From the NCBI GenBank assembly GCA_947247005.1, contig OX365952.1, forward strand, positions 29,638,222 through 29,702,221: a stretch of DNA of 64,000 nt, in the 5' to 3' direction. Each line of letters opens with the position of its first letter. The stretch's first letter is position 1. Origin of the DNA: Spisula solida. Taxonomy: Eukaryota > Mollusca > Bivalvia > Venerida > Mactridae. Of the stretch, positions 24,189-35,084 are shown in pieces. Made by a program: the position numbers and the translations under genes. The notes beneath the pieces are model-generated. The model saw only the letters and a list, made by a program, of their open reading frames with translations. It did no database searches and was not told where the DNA came from.

Positions 24189-24841
24189 GAGATGTTTGAG
24201 AGATGTGTTACAGTTTGCATCTTTTATCATTGAAGTCTCCATACATTCATTGGTTTCAAAATATAGTTCATCAATTTCAGCATATATACTAGATAATATA
24301 GTCAATTGACAGCCAAAATGAACTATCAGCGTATTGAATGAAAAGATTGATAACTACTTTTGGCTGTCAATGGACAAAAGTCTAATAAATTGGTTAGTTC
24401 ATGGGAATAACATCGGTTTTTGTCCCAATGAAATAGTTTATTTACCGAAGAAGGCAGAAATGTCCGAAGTTTCAAGCGTACACAATCTGACAACCAAGAC
24501 CATGTTTCTGTACATCGAAAGCAGCAGGAGTCTGTTTCCTAAGCAAACCCTTCCGATGTTACCGTCCGGTCAATGATATAGATATCATAACATAACGTTT
24601 ATTAATACATTGCTTGATTACAGAAGCATTGTGTTTGTTTAAAGTGAATCTTGATTTAAATCTCATCATGACATTTGAAGTGTTTAATTCAAAATTTTCC
24701 TTTTTCACGAGTGCGTCGTTTTTATCATATTTGGAAATTATATTTCGTTGTTTTCTTCAGAGGCATAGATTATCTATAGTCTCTGTGTCTAGTTGTGCTT
24801 ACTGTCACTGTCAGGAAGTTTGGGTAATATGCACGGAGTTA
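24189..24841 (+). other. Intron, no feature seen
   Basis: Unique sequence. ORFs of 76-80 codons at 24334-24576 and 24614-24844 have no recognised domain and no similarity to TIA-1 that I can see. Confidence 0.4.
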
Positions 24842-24931
24842 TGATCACATGACATTGTGTGCTCTCAGTGTATATATATGTATACTTATATATGTCTATA
24901 TGATCACATAACCTTGTGTGCTCTCAGTGTA
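24842..24931 (+). repeat. 60-bp repeat, left part
   Basis: About 1.5 copies of a unit containing TGATCACATGACCTTGTGTG, CTCTCAGTG and a TATATATGTATACTTATATA segment. It is interrupted at TA by the element at 24932. Confidence 0.85.
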
Positions 24932-25551
24932 GCCAGTACACCTACAAGTTCGTGCATCTTAGTTTTGAAATGGACATATCTGCACAAAAACAAATACACT
25001 GTCATCAACCATGTGATAAACAATATCAATTATCTGTTTATAAACAGAATTCAAACACAAATTTAATGTCAAACTGCAAAAACTTGAAAAATCGGTCTCA
25101 ATGTTACATGCAGTCTGCAGTCTTGATATAAACATTTGTGACCTATAAGTTCGTGCACATAAACTGATGACGTCATTAGAAGCACACGTGAATGATTTTG
25201 CAAATAAAAAGTTTTGTAACATGATGTTTGATATTGTGTCAGTAAGTTAGCACCTTTTTCCGCTCGTAAATATATCGTATCTTATGCAAATCTTGAGGAA
25301 ATAAAATGTCTCAAGATTTCGCGACTGGAAGCGGTGAATATGTAAACAATGAAATAGGTGGTCTGACAAAACTCGCCGTAAACTTAATGAACACTGTTTT
25401 TGTCGATTTTTTTGCATTATTCGGCTGGATAAATGTCTTCTTAATAACTTAAGGGAATTTGGGCACAGAAATGAGATTTTTAGCAAGGCAATAATCGTTT
25501 TACTAAAATGCACGAACTTGTAGGAATGCACGAACTTATAGGAATAGAGGC
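24932..25551. mobile_element. TA-flanked MITE (620 bp) inside the 60-bp repeat
   Basis: The repeat sequence CTCAGTGTATATATATG is split at TA with TA on both sides (24930-24931 and 25552-25553). Inverted motifs mark the ends: CCTACAAGTTCGTGCAT at 24950-24966, and two copies in reverse, ATGCACGAACTTGTAGG at about 25508 and ATGCACGAACTTATAGG at about 25527. A fourth copy, CCTATAAGTTCGTGCAC, lies at about 25142. The outermost bases are GCC and GGC. There is no transposase ORF. TA sites are abundant in the host repeat, so the exact edge could shift by a few bases. Confidence 0.78.
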
Positions 25552-25870
25552 TATATATATGTATACTTATATATGTCTATATGATCACATGACCTTGTGT
25601 GCTCTCAGTGTGTATATATATGTATACTTATATATGTCTATATGATCACATGACCTTGTGTGCTCTCAGTGTGTATATATATCTATACTTATATATGTTT
25701 ATATGATCACATGACTTTGTGTGCTCTCAGTGTGTATATAAATATACTTGTATATGTCTATATGATCACATGACCTTGTGTGCTCTCAGTGTGTATATAT
25801 ATATACTTATATATGTCTATATGATCACATGACCTTGTGTGCTCTCAGTGTGTATATATATATATATATC
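25552..25870 (+). repeat. 60-bp repeat, right part, about 5 copies, abutting exon
   Basis: Five copies of the unit TGATCACATGACCTTGTGTG plus CTCTCAGTGTG and TATATATGTATAC continue from the left part. The last copy decays into (TA)n and stops about 8 bp before the acceptor at 25878, so the exon's 3' splice-site region is built from repeat DNA. Confidence 0.93.
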
Positions 25871-25878
25871 TATTTCAG

Positions 25879-25963
25879 AGGATCTCATTAGAAAAACGTT
25901 TAGTTCATATGGTACTATACAAGAAATACGAGTATTCAAAGATAAGGGATATGCCTTCATCAG
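25879..25963 (+). CDS. TIA1: TIA-1/TIAR exon: RRM3 centre with RNP1
   Basis: This 85-nt exon gives (E)[19 protein letters not shown] and then KDKGYAFI(R), with split codons at both ends. It matches the RRM3 helix 1, strand 2 and RNP1 of TIA-1/TIAR (FSPFGxIxEIRVFxDKGYxFIRF). The acceptor is CTATTTCAG, preceded by TATA repeats rather than a strong pyrimidine tract. The donor is GTAATG. The phase is correct on both sides: G+AG gives Glu, AG+A gives Arg. Confidence 0.95.
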
Positions 25964-26324
25964 GTAATGTTAAGCTTACTTAAACTGCCTCAGTTTTAAA
26001 ATAACATCAATTCAAGAATTAGTGCCAATAATAATCAACATAGGCCAAGTCAAATTATTGAGATACTTTAAAACAGTATGTCTACGATTTGGCATTTCAA
26101 CATTATCTTTTATGTTTTCTGAAATAGTTGTTTGCAGTATGCAGGTACTATTACCTTCTTAGTCTCAATGCTTACATTAATTCTTTGCATACATAGGTCA
26201 GGATAAAATATACCTCTGTTACATTCACTGATTTACTCATGTGCAAGGTTTTTTTTAATAAATAGGACTTTGTATGTTTGAAATTACTTAAATATTATTT
26301 TGAGATGAATGGTGTGTCCAGACA
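25964..26324 (+). other. Intron start, no feature seen
   Basis: Unique AT-rich sequence between the donor GTAATG and the 43-bp array. Confidence 0.5.
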
Positions 26325-27746
26325 GGCATCAACCATCGTGACATCGCTCAATGACTTATTCCGGGCACCCATCGTGACGTCGCTCAATGACTTACTCCGG
26401 GCACACATCAACCATCGTGACATCGCTTATTCCAGACACATATCAACTATCGTGACGTCGCTCAATGACTTACTCCGGGCACACATCAACCATCGTGACA
26501 TCGCTCAATGACTTACTCCTGGCACACATCAACCATCGTGACATCGCTCAATGACTTACTCCAGGCACACATCAACCATCGTGACATCGCTCAATGACTT
26601 ACTCCGGGCCAACATCAACCATCGTGACATCGCTCAATGACTTACTCCGGGCACACATCAACCATCATGACATCGCTCAATGACTGACTCCGGGCACACG
26701 TCAACCATTGTGGCATCGCTCAATGACTTACTCCAGGCACACATCAACCATCATGACGTCGCTCAATGACTTATTCCGGGCACACATCAACCATCGTGAC
26801 ATCGCTCAATGACTTATTCCGGGCACACATCAACCATCATGACATCGCTCAATGACTTATTCCGGGCACACATCAACCATCGTGACATCGCTCAATTACT
26901 TATTCCGGGCACACGTCAACCATTGTGGCATCGCTCAATGCCTTATTCAGGGCACACATCTACCATCGTGACATCGCTCAATGACTTATTCCTGGCACCC
27001 ATCAACCATCGTGACGTCGCTCAATAACTTATTCCGGGCACACATCAACCATCGTGACGTCGCTCAATGACTTATTCCGGGCACACGTCAACCATCGTGG
27101 CATCGCTCAATGACTTATTCCGGGCACACATCAACCATGGTGACATCGCTCAATGACTTATCCCAGGCACACATCAACCATCGTGACATCGCTCAATGAC
27201 TGACTCCGGGCACACATCAACCATCGTGACATCGCTCAATGACTTATTCCTGGCACACATCAGCCATCGTGACATGGCTCAATGACTTATTCCAGGCACA
27301 CATCAACCATCGTGACGTCGCTCAATGACTGACTCCGGGCACACGTCAACCATTGTGGCATCGCTCAATGCCTTATTCAGGGCACACATCTACCATCGTG
27401 ACATCGCTCAATGACTTATTCCTGGCACCCATCAACCATCGTGACGTCGCTCAATAACTTATTCCGGGCACACATCAACCATCGTGACGTCGCTCAATGA
27501 CTTATTCCGGGCACACGTCAACCATCGTGGCATCGCTCAATGACTTATTCCGGGCACACATCAACCATGGTGACATCGCTCAATGACTTATTTCTGGCAC
27601 ACATCAACCATCTTGATGTCACTCAATGACTTACTCCGGGCACACATCAACCATCTTGATGTCACTCAATGACTTACTCCGGGCACACATCAACCATCTT
27701 GATGTCACTCAATGACTTATTCCAGGCACACATCAACCATCGTGAC
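26325..27746 (+). repeat. 43-bp minisatellite, about 33 copies
   Basis: The unit has core CATCAACCATCGTGACATCG followed by CTCAATGACTTATTCCGGGCACA. Many variants exist (GACGTCG, GTGGCATCG, TTGATGTCA). A block of about six units at 26910-27160 recurs 430 bp (10 units) later at 27340-27590 with the same variant order, showing a segmental duplication within the array. Confidence 0.97.
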
Positions 27747-28448
27747 CTGCCTCTATAACAAGACAGATAAGATGGTTGATATGTATAGTGTGTTTGTACA
27801 GCAGTGTACTGTTCATCATGAATATTACATGAAATGTGTAGTATGGCATATTATGATACAATACAACATTGACTTTAATTGACATATTTTATAACATCCT
27901 GTAAAATGTGTCAAACACTCTTTGTGTGCTGTATTAATAATTCACTAAAATACACCATTTCTTCATGTAGACTGCAAACATGTTGCAATTTATGTTAACT
28001 TGGACTGAAATGAGATATGATTCTGTAAATTGTTTTTGATAGAAAACAGTAATAGTGAGCTAGTAAGGGAGGTTCTAATCTAGTTGAATGTAAGAACCTC
28101 TAACCTGTGGTTAGCACTCAGCTGTAGGAGGTTTTGGCCCCAGCCCAGGTCACCACATACCATTCAATACTAATTGTACAGTATATAAAGCTCCTTTGTT
28201 GGGACTGATCAGCCCATATTACTGAATACTGTGCGTTGGACAAAACTGAAAATACTGATTCACATGAAGAACATTACATTACAAAAACTAGCCAGATATT
28301 GCACAATGGACAGTGGTGATTGATCTGCAGATAACTACGCTTGTGCTCAGCTGTTTATTGTATTATACCAGAAATATTAGATTCTCATTCGTTAAACTTT
28401 CAAAAGTTTTGTTCAATTGTTACCTCATACATTATCACATGTTAAAGA
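27747..28448 (+). other. Intron, with a weak tRNA-like segment
   Basis: Unique sequence. At 28107-28150, GTGGTTAGCACTCAGCTGTA and GGTTTTGGCCCC loosely recall the A and B boxes of a tRNA-derived SINE. The B box is poor, so I do not call an element. Confidence 0.35.
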
Positions 28449-28858
28449 TGATCGTACAATCGTGTAACTGCTGTATGAGAATCGTACAGCCACCATAGTG
28501 TAACTTCTGTATGAGAATCGTACAGTCACCATGATGTAACTGCTGTATCTGATGTCGAGGATCGTACAGCCACCATGGAGTAACTTCTGTATCGAATGTC
28601 AAGGATCGTACAGCCACCATGGTGTAACTTCTGTATCTGATGTCGAGGATCGTACAGCCACCATGGAGTAACTTCTGTATCGAATGTCAAGGATCGTACA
28701 GCCACCATGGTGTAACTTCTGTATCTGATTTCGAGGATCGTACAGCCACCATGGTGTAACTTCTGTATCTGATGTCGAGGATCGTACAGTCACCATGGTG
28801 TAACTTCTGTATCTGATGTCGAGGATCGTACAGTCACCATGGTGTAACTGCTGTCGAG
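28449..28858 (+). repeat. 44-bp (some 35-bp) minisatellite, about 10 copies
   Basis: The unit has core GGATCGTACAGCCACCATGG followed by TGTAACTTCTGTATCTGATGTCGA. Some copies lack part of the last segment. Minus-strand ORFs across it are repeat artefacts. Confidence 0.94.
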
Positions 28859-29026
28859 GATGATATTGAACCAAGATTTTTGAGTTCAGTTATATTTATA
28901 TACACAAAATCACCATATAGCTGAATATATGGGAATTAAACATTCTATTCCAAAAACCTAGGCTGATATTAAATCTATTCCATATTACTGTGACAATATT
29001 CTAATCAAGATGTTCATACATTACAG
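28859..29026 (+). other. Intron end with acceptor
   Basis: Unique sequence ending in the acceptor CATACATTACAG at 29015-29026. Confidence 0.6.
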
Positions 29027-29177
29027 ATTTTCTAACAAAGAAAGTGCTGGACAGGCTATATGTGGTGTTCATGGTCAAGTAGTTAACGAACAGCAAGTGA
29101 AATGTTCATGGGGTAAAGAATCCAATGATGCCCAGCAATCGCAGTCATCTACACCACAGATGGTCGGCAGTCAGTCT
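29027..29177 (+). CDS. TIA1: TIA-1/TIAR exon: end of RRM3
   Basis: This 151-nt exon completes Arg and then encodes 50 residues: FSNKESAGQAICGVHGQVVN, then EQQVKCSWGKES and a polar S/Q-rich start of the tail. RFNSxESAxxAI...GxxVKCxWGKE is the conserved end of TIA-1/TIAR RRM3. The acceptor is ACATTACAG and the donor GTGAGT at 29178. It ends on a codon boundary. The same frame stays open through the downstream 27-bp array to a stop at 29622, so intron retention would add a long repeat tail rather than an immediate stop. Confidence 0.95.
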
Positions 29178-29206
29178 GTGAGTTACTTACATACTCTTCT
29201 CTACTT

Positions 29207-29585
29207 ACTTCTTATAGTGTCATGTGATGCCATGCCTCTTATAGTGTCATGTGATGTCATGCCTCTTATAGTGTCATGTGATGCCATGCCTCTTATAGTG
29301 TCATGTGATGCCATGCCTCTTATAGTGTCATATGATGTCATGCCTCTTATAGTGTCATGTGATGTCATGCCTCTTATAGTGTCATGTGATGTCATGCCTC
29401 TTATAGTGTCATGTGATGCCATGCCTCTTATAGTGTCATGTGATGTCATGCCTCTTATAGTGTCATGTGATGCCATGCCTCTTATAGTGTCATGTGATGC
29501 CATGCCTCTTATAGTGTCATGTAATGTCATGCCTCTTATAGTGTCATGTGACGCCATGCCTCTTATAGTGTCATGTGATGCCATG
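29207..29585 (+). repeat. 27-bp minisatellite, 14 copies
   Basis: The unit is CTTATAGTGTCATGTGATGC plus CATGCCT, starting 30 nt after the donor at 29178. The length is 9 codons, open on both strands. Copies alternate GATGCC and GATGTC without a fixed order. Confidence 0.97.
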
Positions 29586-30987
29586 TATGTCTATGATAAA
29601 TTCAGAGCAACATATAAGATTTAAGATAGCCCCTGAGTATTTATTTTGTAAGGGTTTTGACCAATTTTAATTGGATATTCCATGGCATTTATTTGGCAAA
29701 TGAAGATTTTATATACATTCACTGTTACTGAAGTTTGTGGAATTGCTTGACTACATCTTCTATGGGGTCAGGTTGAGACATAAAGGTGTTCAATTACTGA
29801 TGATATATCATAACTAATGAATACAAAACCAGTACTGTTTGACCTGGTGCCAATATAATAATTATATCTGCCTCAAACTTACATCACACTATGTTAAGTG
29901 GTTTGGTTCTTCGCCCTGCACTTCCGTCATGTGATAACCTTTGAATAATAAATAAATAGATTGTGTCCGGTAAATACATTGAAATATGTCTATCTGCCTC
30001 GTTATTTGTTCAGATGGATCCGTTTCATTTCACCCCGTTGTTGACGACTATCTTGGCTGCAGTCTCATATTACGGGAATTCATTTAAAGACAAAATCAAC
30101 TGCAGAGATTGTTTTATAGACTTAAATCAATATGTTACATAAATATTCCAGTTTGTGTCAGTTCAAAATGAATACATCGAGATTTGTTCAAACAAACTGA
30201 TTTTTAGATCATTGTCTTGTTGGTATATTAGACTTACGAGAGTTTCACTTCAAATTATAGCCAAGTTGGCAATTAATTACTTGATTGTATTTCTTTATGG
30301 CTGCAGAGAGGCTTGACCTCTCCAATTGAACCATTACTGGAAAGTTTAGTTAAGTATAACTGACAAACAGTTAATGATAATGGATAAATGCTGACTAACT
30401 AATTGACATTGGGATAGATTTAATTGTAATCTCCTTATGATAAAACAGCTGATCACATGGAATGTGCTGAGTTGGCATTTTTTATCAGAATGCTGGGACC
30501 AACCCTCTGATCACTCATCTCTGTATGACCATGGACTTGGTATTATGTTATATGCTCCAATCTTGTCAAACAAAACATTGAGTAAAATGTAATTTAGATA
30601 TTGATTCAAAGGCAAGAAGATGAGATTAGCCCAAGTGGCGCCTCCAGGATTTGAATTTAAATGAGTTCGGAGAATGTGCTAAATTGAACTGTAAATATTG
30701 AATATCCCTGAATATGAGTTTTTGTGTGTTGTTGGTTTGTCAGTAATTATAGAATCTAGGAGTGTCATTCATTGCCTCCTTACATTGTTATGTTGGACAG
30801 GTACACGTCTCATATTGGCAGGCATTCTTCAAATCATTCTAATCATATGCGTAAGTTCAGATGAGTTTCTGAAATATTTTGCCGAAACCTTACATATCTT
30901 GTGATTTGAGCGACATTGCTACTCAAACAAACATTGAATTTGTTCTTAGATATTGTGTATTCTTATTGTTGGTGATGTCAATTTTAG
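29586..30987 (+). other. Intron, unique sequence with acceptor
   Basis: No exon or element is recognised. It ends in GATGTCAATTTTAG at 30974-30987, the acceptor of the next exon. Confidence 0.5.
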
Positions 30988-31142
30988 CCCCAACAGCAAT
31001 TTAACGGCAATGGAATGGGCAATATGGGCTATGGCAACTACAGTATGGGTGGATATAGTAGTTATTATCCTGGATATGGTGGACAACAGGGCTATAACAT
31101 GCAGGGAGGTGGCGGATACGGAGGATATGGATATCAGTACGG
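30988..31142 (+). CDS. TIA1: TIA-1/TIAR exon: prion-like Q/G/Y/N-rich tail
   Basis: This 155-nt exon encodes 51 residues plus GG: PQQQFNGNGMGNMGYGNYSM, then GGYSSYYPGYGGQQGYNMQG and GGGYGGYGYQY. The composition (Gly, Tyr, Gln, Asn, Met) is that of the low-complexity, prion-like C-terminal domain that drives TIA-1 self-assembly into stress granules. The acceptor is ATTTTAG. The donor is GTTTGT at 31143, weak at +3 and +4. I chose it because GG joined to G of the next exon restores a Q/M/G-rich frame. The other possible donor at 31147 gives an atypical frame. The donor lies in the first unit of the adjacent minisatellite. Confidence 0.9.
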
Positions 31143-31712
31143 GTTTGTATCATATTTGGGGGGTGGGACTTGGTGCTAGTGAGGGTTTGTATCTATTTGG
31201 GGGGCGGAACTTGGTGCTAGTGAGGGTTTGTATCTATTTGGGGGGCGGAACTTGGTGCTAGTGAGGGTTTGTATCATATTTGGGGGGCGGAACTTGGTGC
31301 TACTGAAGGCTGTATCATATTTTGGGGGGGACTTGGTGCTATTGAGGGTTTGTATCATATTTGGGGGTTGGACTTGGTGCTACTGAAGGCTGTAACATAT
31401 TTGGGGGGGACTTGGTACTAGTGAGGGTTTGTATTATATTTGGGGGGGGGGGGGGGGGGCGGAACTTGGTGCTACGGAAGGCTGTATCATATTGGGGGGG
31501 GGGGGGGGGCGGGACTTGGTGCTAGTGAGGGTTTGTATTATATTTGGGGGGGGGGTGGAACTTGGTGCTACTGAAGGCTGTATCAAATTTGGGGGGGACT
31601 TGGTGCTAGTGAGGGTTTGTATCATATTGGGGGGGGGGGGGGGGCGGAACTTGGTGCTACTGAAGAAGGCTGTATCATATTTGGGGGGGGACTTGGTGCT
31701 AGCTAGGGTTCG
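31141..31712 (+). repeat. G-run-rich minisatellite overlapping the exon donor
   Basis: About 13 copies of a unit of 40-60 bp carry GGGTTTGTATCATATTTGGG or GGCTGTATCATATTTGGGG, then a G run, then ACTTGGTGCTAGTGAGG or a variant. G runs reach 18 at 31442-31459, 16 at 31494-31509 and 16 at 31629-31644. On the transcribed RNA this is a strong G-quadruplex candidate. The first unit begins in the last codon of the exon and contains its donor; GAGGGTTTGTAT recurs in later units. Confidence 0.93.
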
Positions 31713-32116
31713 CTTCTCAGTCGGATGGGATACTAGTTTATATGATTTATTGATGGGATCCTGGGGTGGTATTCAATATTAATCTTATGGAATTGGAGAA
31801 TGAGGATAGCTAATCACATTGCCTGTTACTGACCAAGAGTTTAATATGGTGTGATCTGATTGGTTGTCCTTATCCTTAAGTAAAATAAAATCAATATTAA
31901 ATATCACCCCTGGTAGCGTCTGCATTAATGTAGTGGTGAGGTAACGAATATGTAAATTCCAAGCTCTGTTATTAATATTTAATTGACACAAACATTTTCA
32001 TTATTACTTTTAATGCTATTTGTACTGGTTTTTACTTTCAGTAAAACTAAACATTTTGTTTTAAGGATGTATGTGAACATGTAAACTATAGCTATGGTTG
32101 TATTGATGTTTTACAG
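31713..32116 (+). other. Intron end
   Basis: Unique AT-rich sequence ending in the acceptor GATGTTTTACAG at 32105-32116. Confidence 0.6.
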
Positions 32117-32202
32117 GAGTATGCCAATGCAAGGACAATGGGGCATGCAGATGCAGCCAGGACAGCCAGCTCCCGCGTACGGTCAAGGGGGCTATCAGAT
32201 GG
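32117..32202 (+). CDS. TIA1: TIA-1/TIAR exon: M/Q/G-rich tail
   Basis: This 86-nt exon completes Gly and encodes SMPMQGQWGMQMQPGQPAPA followed by YGQGGYQM, plus one base. It continues the low-complexity tail. GQWGMQ and the P/A/Y/G run resemble the tail of other TIAR proteins. The acceptor is TTTTACAG and the donor GTACGC at 32203, weak at +5/+6. If the donor is not used, the frame continues TQNQY after MG and stops at TAA (32220-32222), which would be a plausible short alternative ending. Confidence 0.88.
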
Positions 32203-33692
32203 GTACGCAAAATCAATATTAATATGCTTATTTTTTCCTTTTAATATTTTATTCCATTTTTTCAACTGTAAGCCTACTAGTTTTATCTAATACCTTATCC
32301 CTAAGTGTTTGGTTTCGCCTTTATTATTTAACGTGCTCAGTTTCATGTATCTACTTTGAAAATCAAAAATTTGATTTGAAAGTTTGGTTCAAGTTTTGCA
32401 TGACTATGTGCATGAAACCATCAGAAACTACTGTACTCGAGTCACACTTTCTTTAGTCAATAGATGTTTCAAAGTAATTTTATTAAAGTTTTAGGACTTT
32501 GGTATAGTTTGATCATTATCATGTTTGGCCCTGAAACTGAGCTGGTTTTCTATATATTGAGTGCAATGTTTCAGTATGGGTGCCAGTGTATATCTGATTT
32601 TTATTTGAGAAGTTCATTTTTAGCTCGACCTCAAAACATAAAGGTCGAGCTATTGTCGTCTGTGTATATCAAATTTTTATAAGACAGCATTCCTAAATGA
32701 TATGATAACTTGGTAGGCTTGTTCACTATCAAAGGGTAATCCATTATAAGAAGGTATATAAGCCTGTGATATGTAGGTGATATTTCTCTATCAGAGACAT
32801 TGACATACACAATCGTCTAGCTTACAATGATAACATCATTCTGTAGTAAAGAGGAATAGGGTGGAGTTAATGTCAGTATTCTCCTAGATCAGAGTTCTCT
32901 GTCTATAGCAGGTAAAAACTCAACCAATGTCTATGTTGATGCCCAGATGAGTAAGGGTACTGTCAAGTAGGTGGAAGTTGAGCATTCAGCATCAATAGAG
33001 GGTGCTCTTGTTTAGAAGAGGGTGGAATCTGTTACAATTATTTATTTATGAATGGAAGAGCCTGGTTTTAATACTGTCTATTCCATAATACTAACATTTT
33101 TTCTGATTGTATAATATGTAACAATTTTATCTAGTTTGCCAGTTTTCTGCTAACAATACTTTAACATATGGAACCTATGTGCACTTCACAACATTTCTTC
33201 AGTAGACCTATCAGAATGTATTATTTTCTTTAATAGTAAAATCATGTCAGCCAATCAAAGTTTTGCTGCTCAAATTTCCTAACCCAATCAAAATCCATGT
33301 TTAACTTTCACTAACCAATGAAAATGTTTGTTTCTTTTTGTTGGATGTTTTTTGTATATTGTGTGTGTGTCTGGAAAGCTGTCTACTGGGATTTAATACT
33401 GAACATATAACTTGAACATCACAGTACGATCACAATATCTTTGTGTCATTTTTTCACCATAGTGACATCTTCAGACAGTAATAAAATTCTTTCATTGTAT
33501 TATAACTCAAATTCCTCGTATTTTTATGACGTTTTACTGCACAAATCTCTTTATCATGCCATTTTAATTCTTCTCTCTCTTATAAAATGTCTGCAAATTA
33601 TTTCTGGGGTCAAGATAAATCTGCGCCCTGTAAAATTTGTTATGATAATCTTCATGTAGCAAACACTGATTGTTTTCTCAGATGATACTGTT
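32203..33692 (+). other. Intron, with a short perfect hairpin
   Basis: Mostly unique AT-rich sequence. At 32622-32651, AGCTCGACCT and AGGTCGAGCT form a 10-bp perfect inverted repeat with a 10-nt loop, possibly the stub of a dispersed element. ORFs of about 72 codons here have no domain. Confidence 0.45.
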
Positions 33693-35084
33693 AATATATA
33701 CCCGGTATCCTCCACGCATCTCAGGCTTTAACAATATATACCCGGTATCCTCCACGCATCTCAGGCTTTAACAATATATACCCGGTATCCTCCACGCATC
33801 TGGCTCTAACAATATATACCCGGTATCCTCCACGCATCTCAGGCTCTAACAATATATACCCGGTATCCTCCACGCATCTGGCTCTAACAATATATACCCG
33901 GTATCCTCCACGCATCTCAGGCTCTAATAATATATACCCGGTATCCTACATGTATCTCTGGCTCTAACAATATATACACGGTATCCTCCACACATCTCTG
34001 GCTCTAACAATATATACCCTTTATCCTCCACGCATCTGGCTCTAACAATATATACCCGGTATCCTCCACGCATCTCAGGCTCTAACAATATATACCCGGT
34101 ATCCTACATGTATCTCTGGCTCTAACAATATATACCCGGTATCCTCCACGCATCACAGGCTTTAACAATATATACCCGCTATCTCCTCCACGCATCTCAG
34201 GCTTTAACAATATATACCCGGTATCCTCCACACATCTCAGGCTTTAACAATATATACCCGGTATCCTCCACGCATCTCAGGCTTTAACAATATATACCCG
34301 GTATCCTCCACGCATCTCAGGCTTTAACAATATATACCCGGTATCCTCCACGCATCTCAGGCTTTAACAATATATACCCGGTATCCTCCACACATCTCAG
34401 GCTTTAACAATATATACCCGGTATCCTCCACGCATCTCAGGCTTTAACAATATATACCCGGTATCCTCCACGCATCTCAGGCTTTAACAATATATACCCG
34501 GTATCCTCCACACATCACAGGCTTTAACAATATATACCCGGTATCCTCCACGCATCTCAGGCTTTAACAATATATACCCGGTATCCTCCACGCATCTCAG
34601 GCTTTAACAATATATACCCGGTATCCTCTACGCACCTCCGGCTTTAACAATATATACCCGGTATCCTCCACGCATCTCAGGCTTTAACAATATATACCCG
34701 GTATCCTCCACGCATCTCAGGCTTTAACAATATATACCCGGTATCCTCCACGCATCTCAGGCTTTAACAATATATACCCGGTATCCTCCACGCATCTCAG
34801 GCTTTAACAATATATACCCGGTATCCTCCACGCATCTCAGGCTTTAACAATATATACCCGGTATCCTCCACGCATCTCAGGCTTTAACAATATATACCCG
34901 GTATCCTCCACGCATCACAGGCTTTAACAATATATACCCGGTATCCTCCACGCATCTCAGGCTTTAACAATATATACCCGGTATCCTCCACGCATCTCAG
35001 GCTTTAACAATATATACCCGGTATTTTCTACGCACCTCCGGCTTTAACAATATATACCCGGTATCCTACACGCACCTTGGGCTG
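33693..35084 (+). repeat. 40-bp minisatellite, about 35 copies
   Basis: The unit has core TATATACCCGGTATCCTCCA followed by CGCATCTCAGGCTTTAACAA. The left third is variable (CTCTAACAA, CATCTGG, CTACATGTATCTC), while the right two-thirds from about 34200 is nearly uniform. This polarity is expected when homogenisation proceeds from one end. Confidence 0.97.

Noticed and set aside
23402..24220. 272-codon minus-strand ORF
   Set aside because: Sixteen-codon repeat (48-bp unit) without stops; both strands are open.
28107..28150. Possible tRNA-derived SINE (A/B-box-like)
   Set aside because: The B box is a poor match, and no tail, target duplication or second copy is seen.
31147..31148. Alternative donor GTATCA for the exon ending at 31142
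   Set aside because: Joining there puts the next exon in a frame rich in R/A/S, unlike the family's Q/G/M-rich tail.
30953..31261. 102-codon ORF as a separate gene
   Set aside because: It is an out-of-frame reading over the Q/G/Y-rich TIA exon at 30988-31142 and the following G-rich array.
33693..35084. CRISPR-like regular repeats
   Set aside because: The repeats are contiguous with no unique spacers, and the DNA is eukaryotic.
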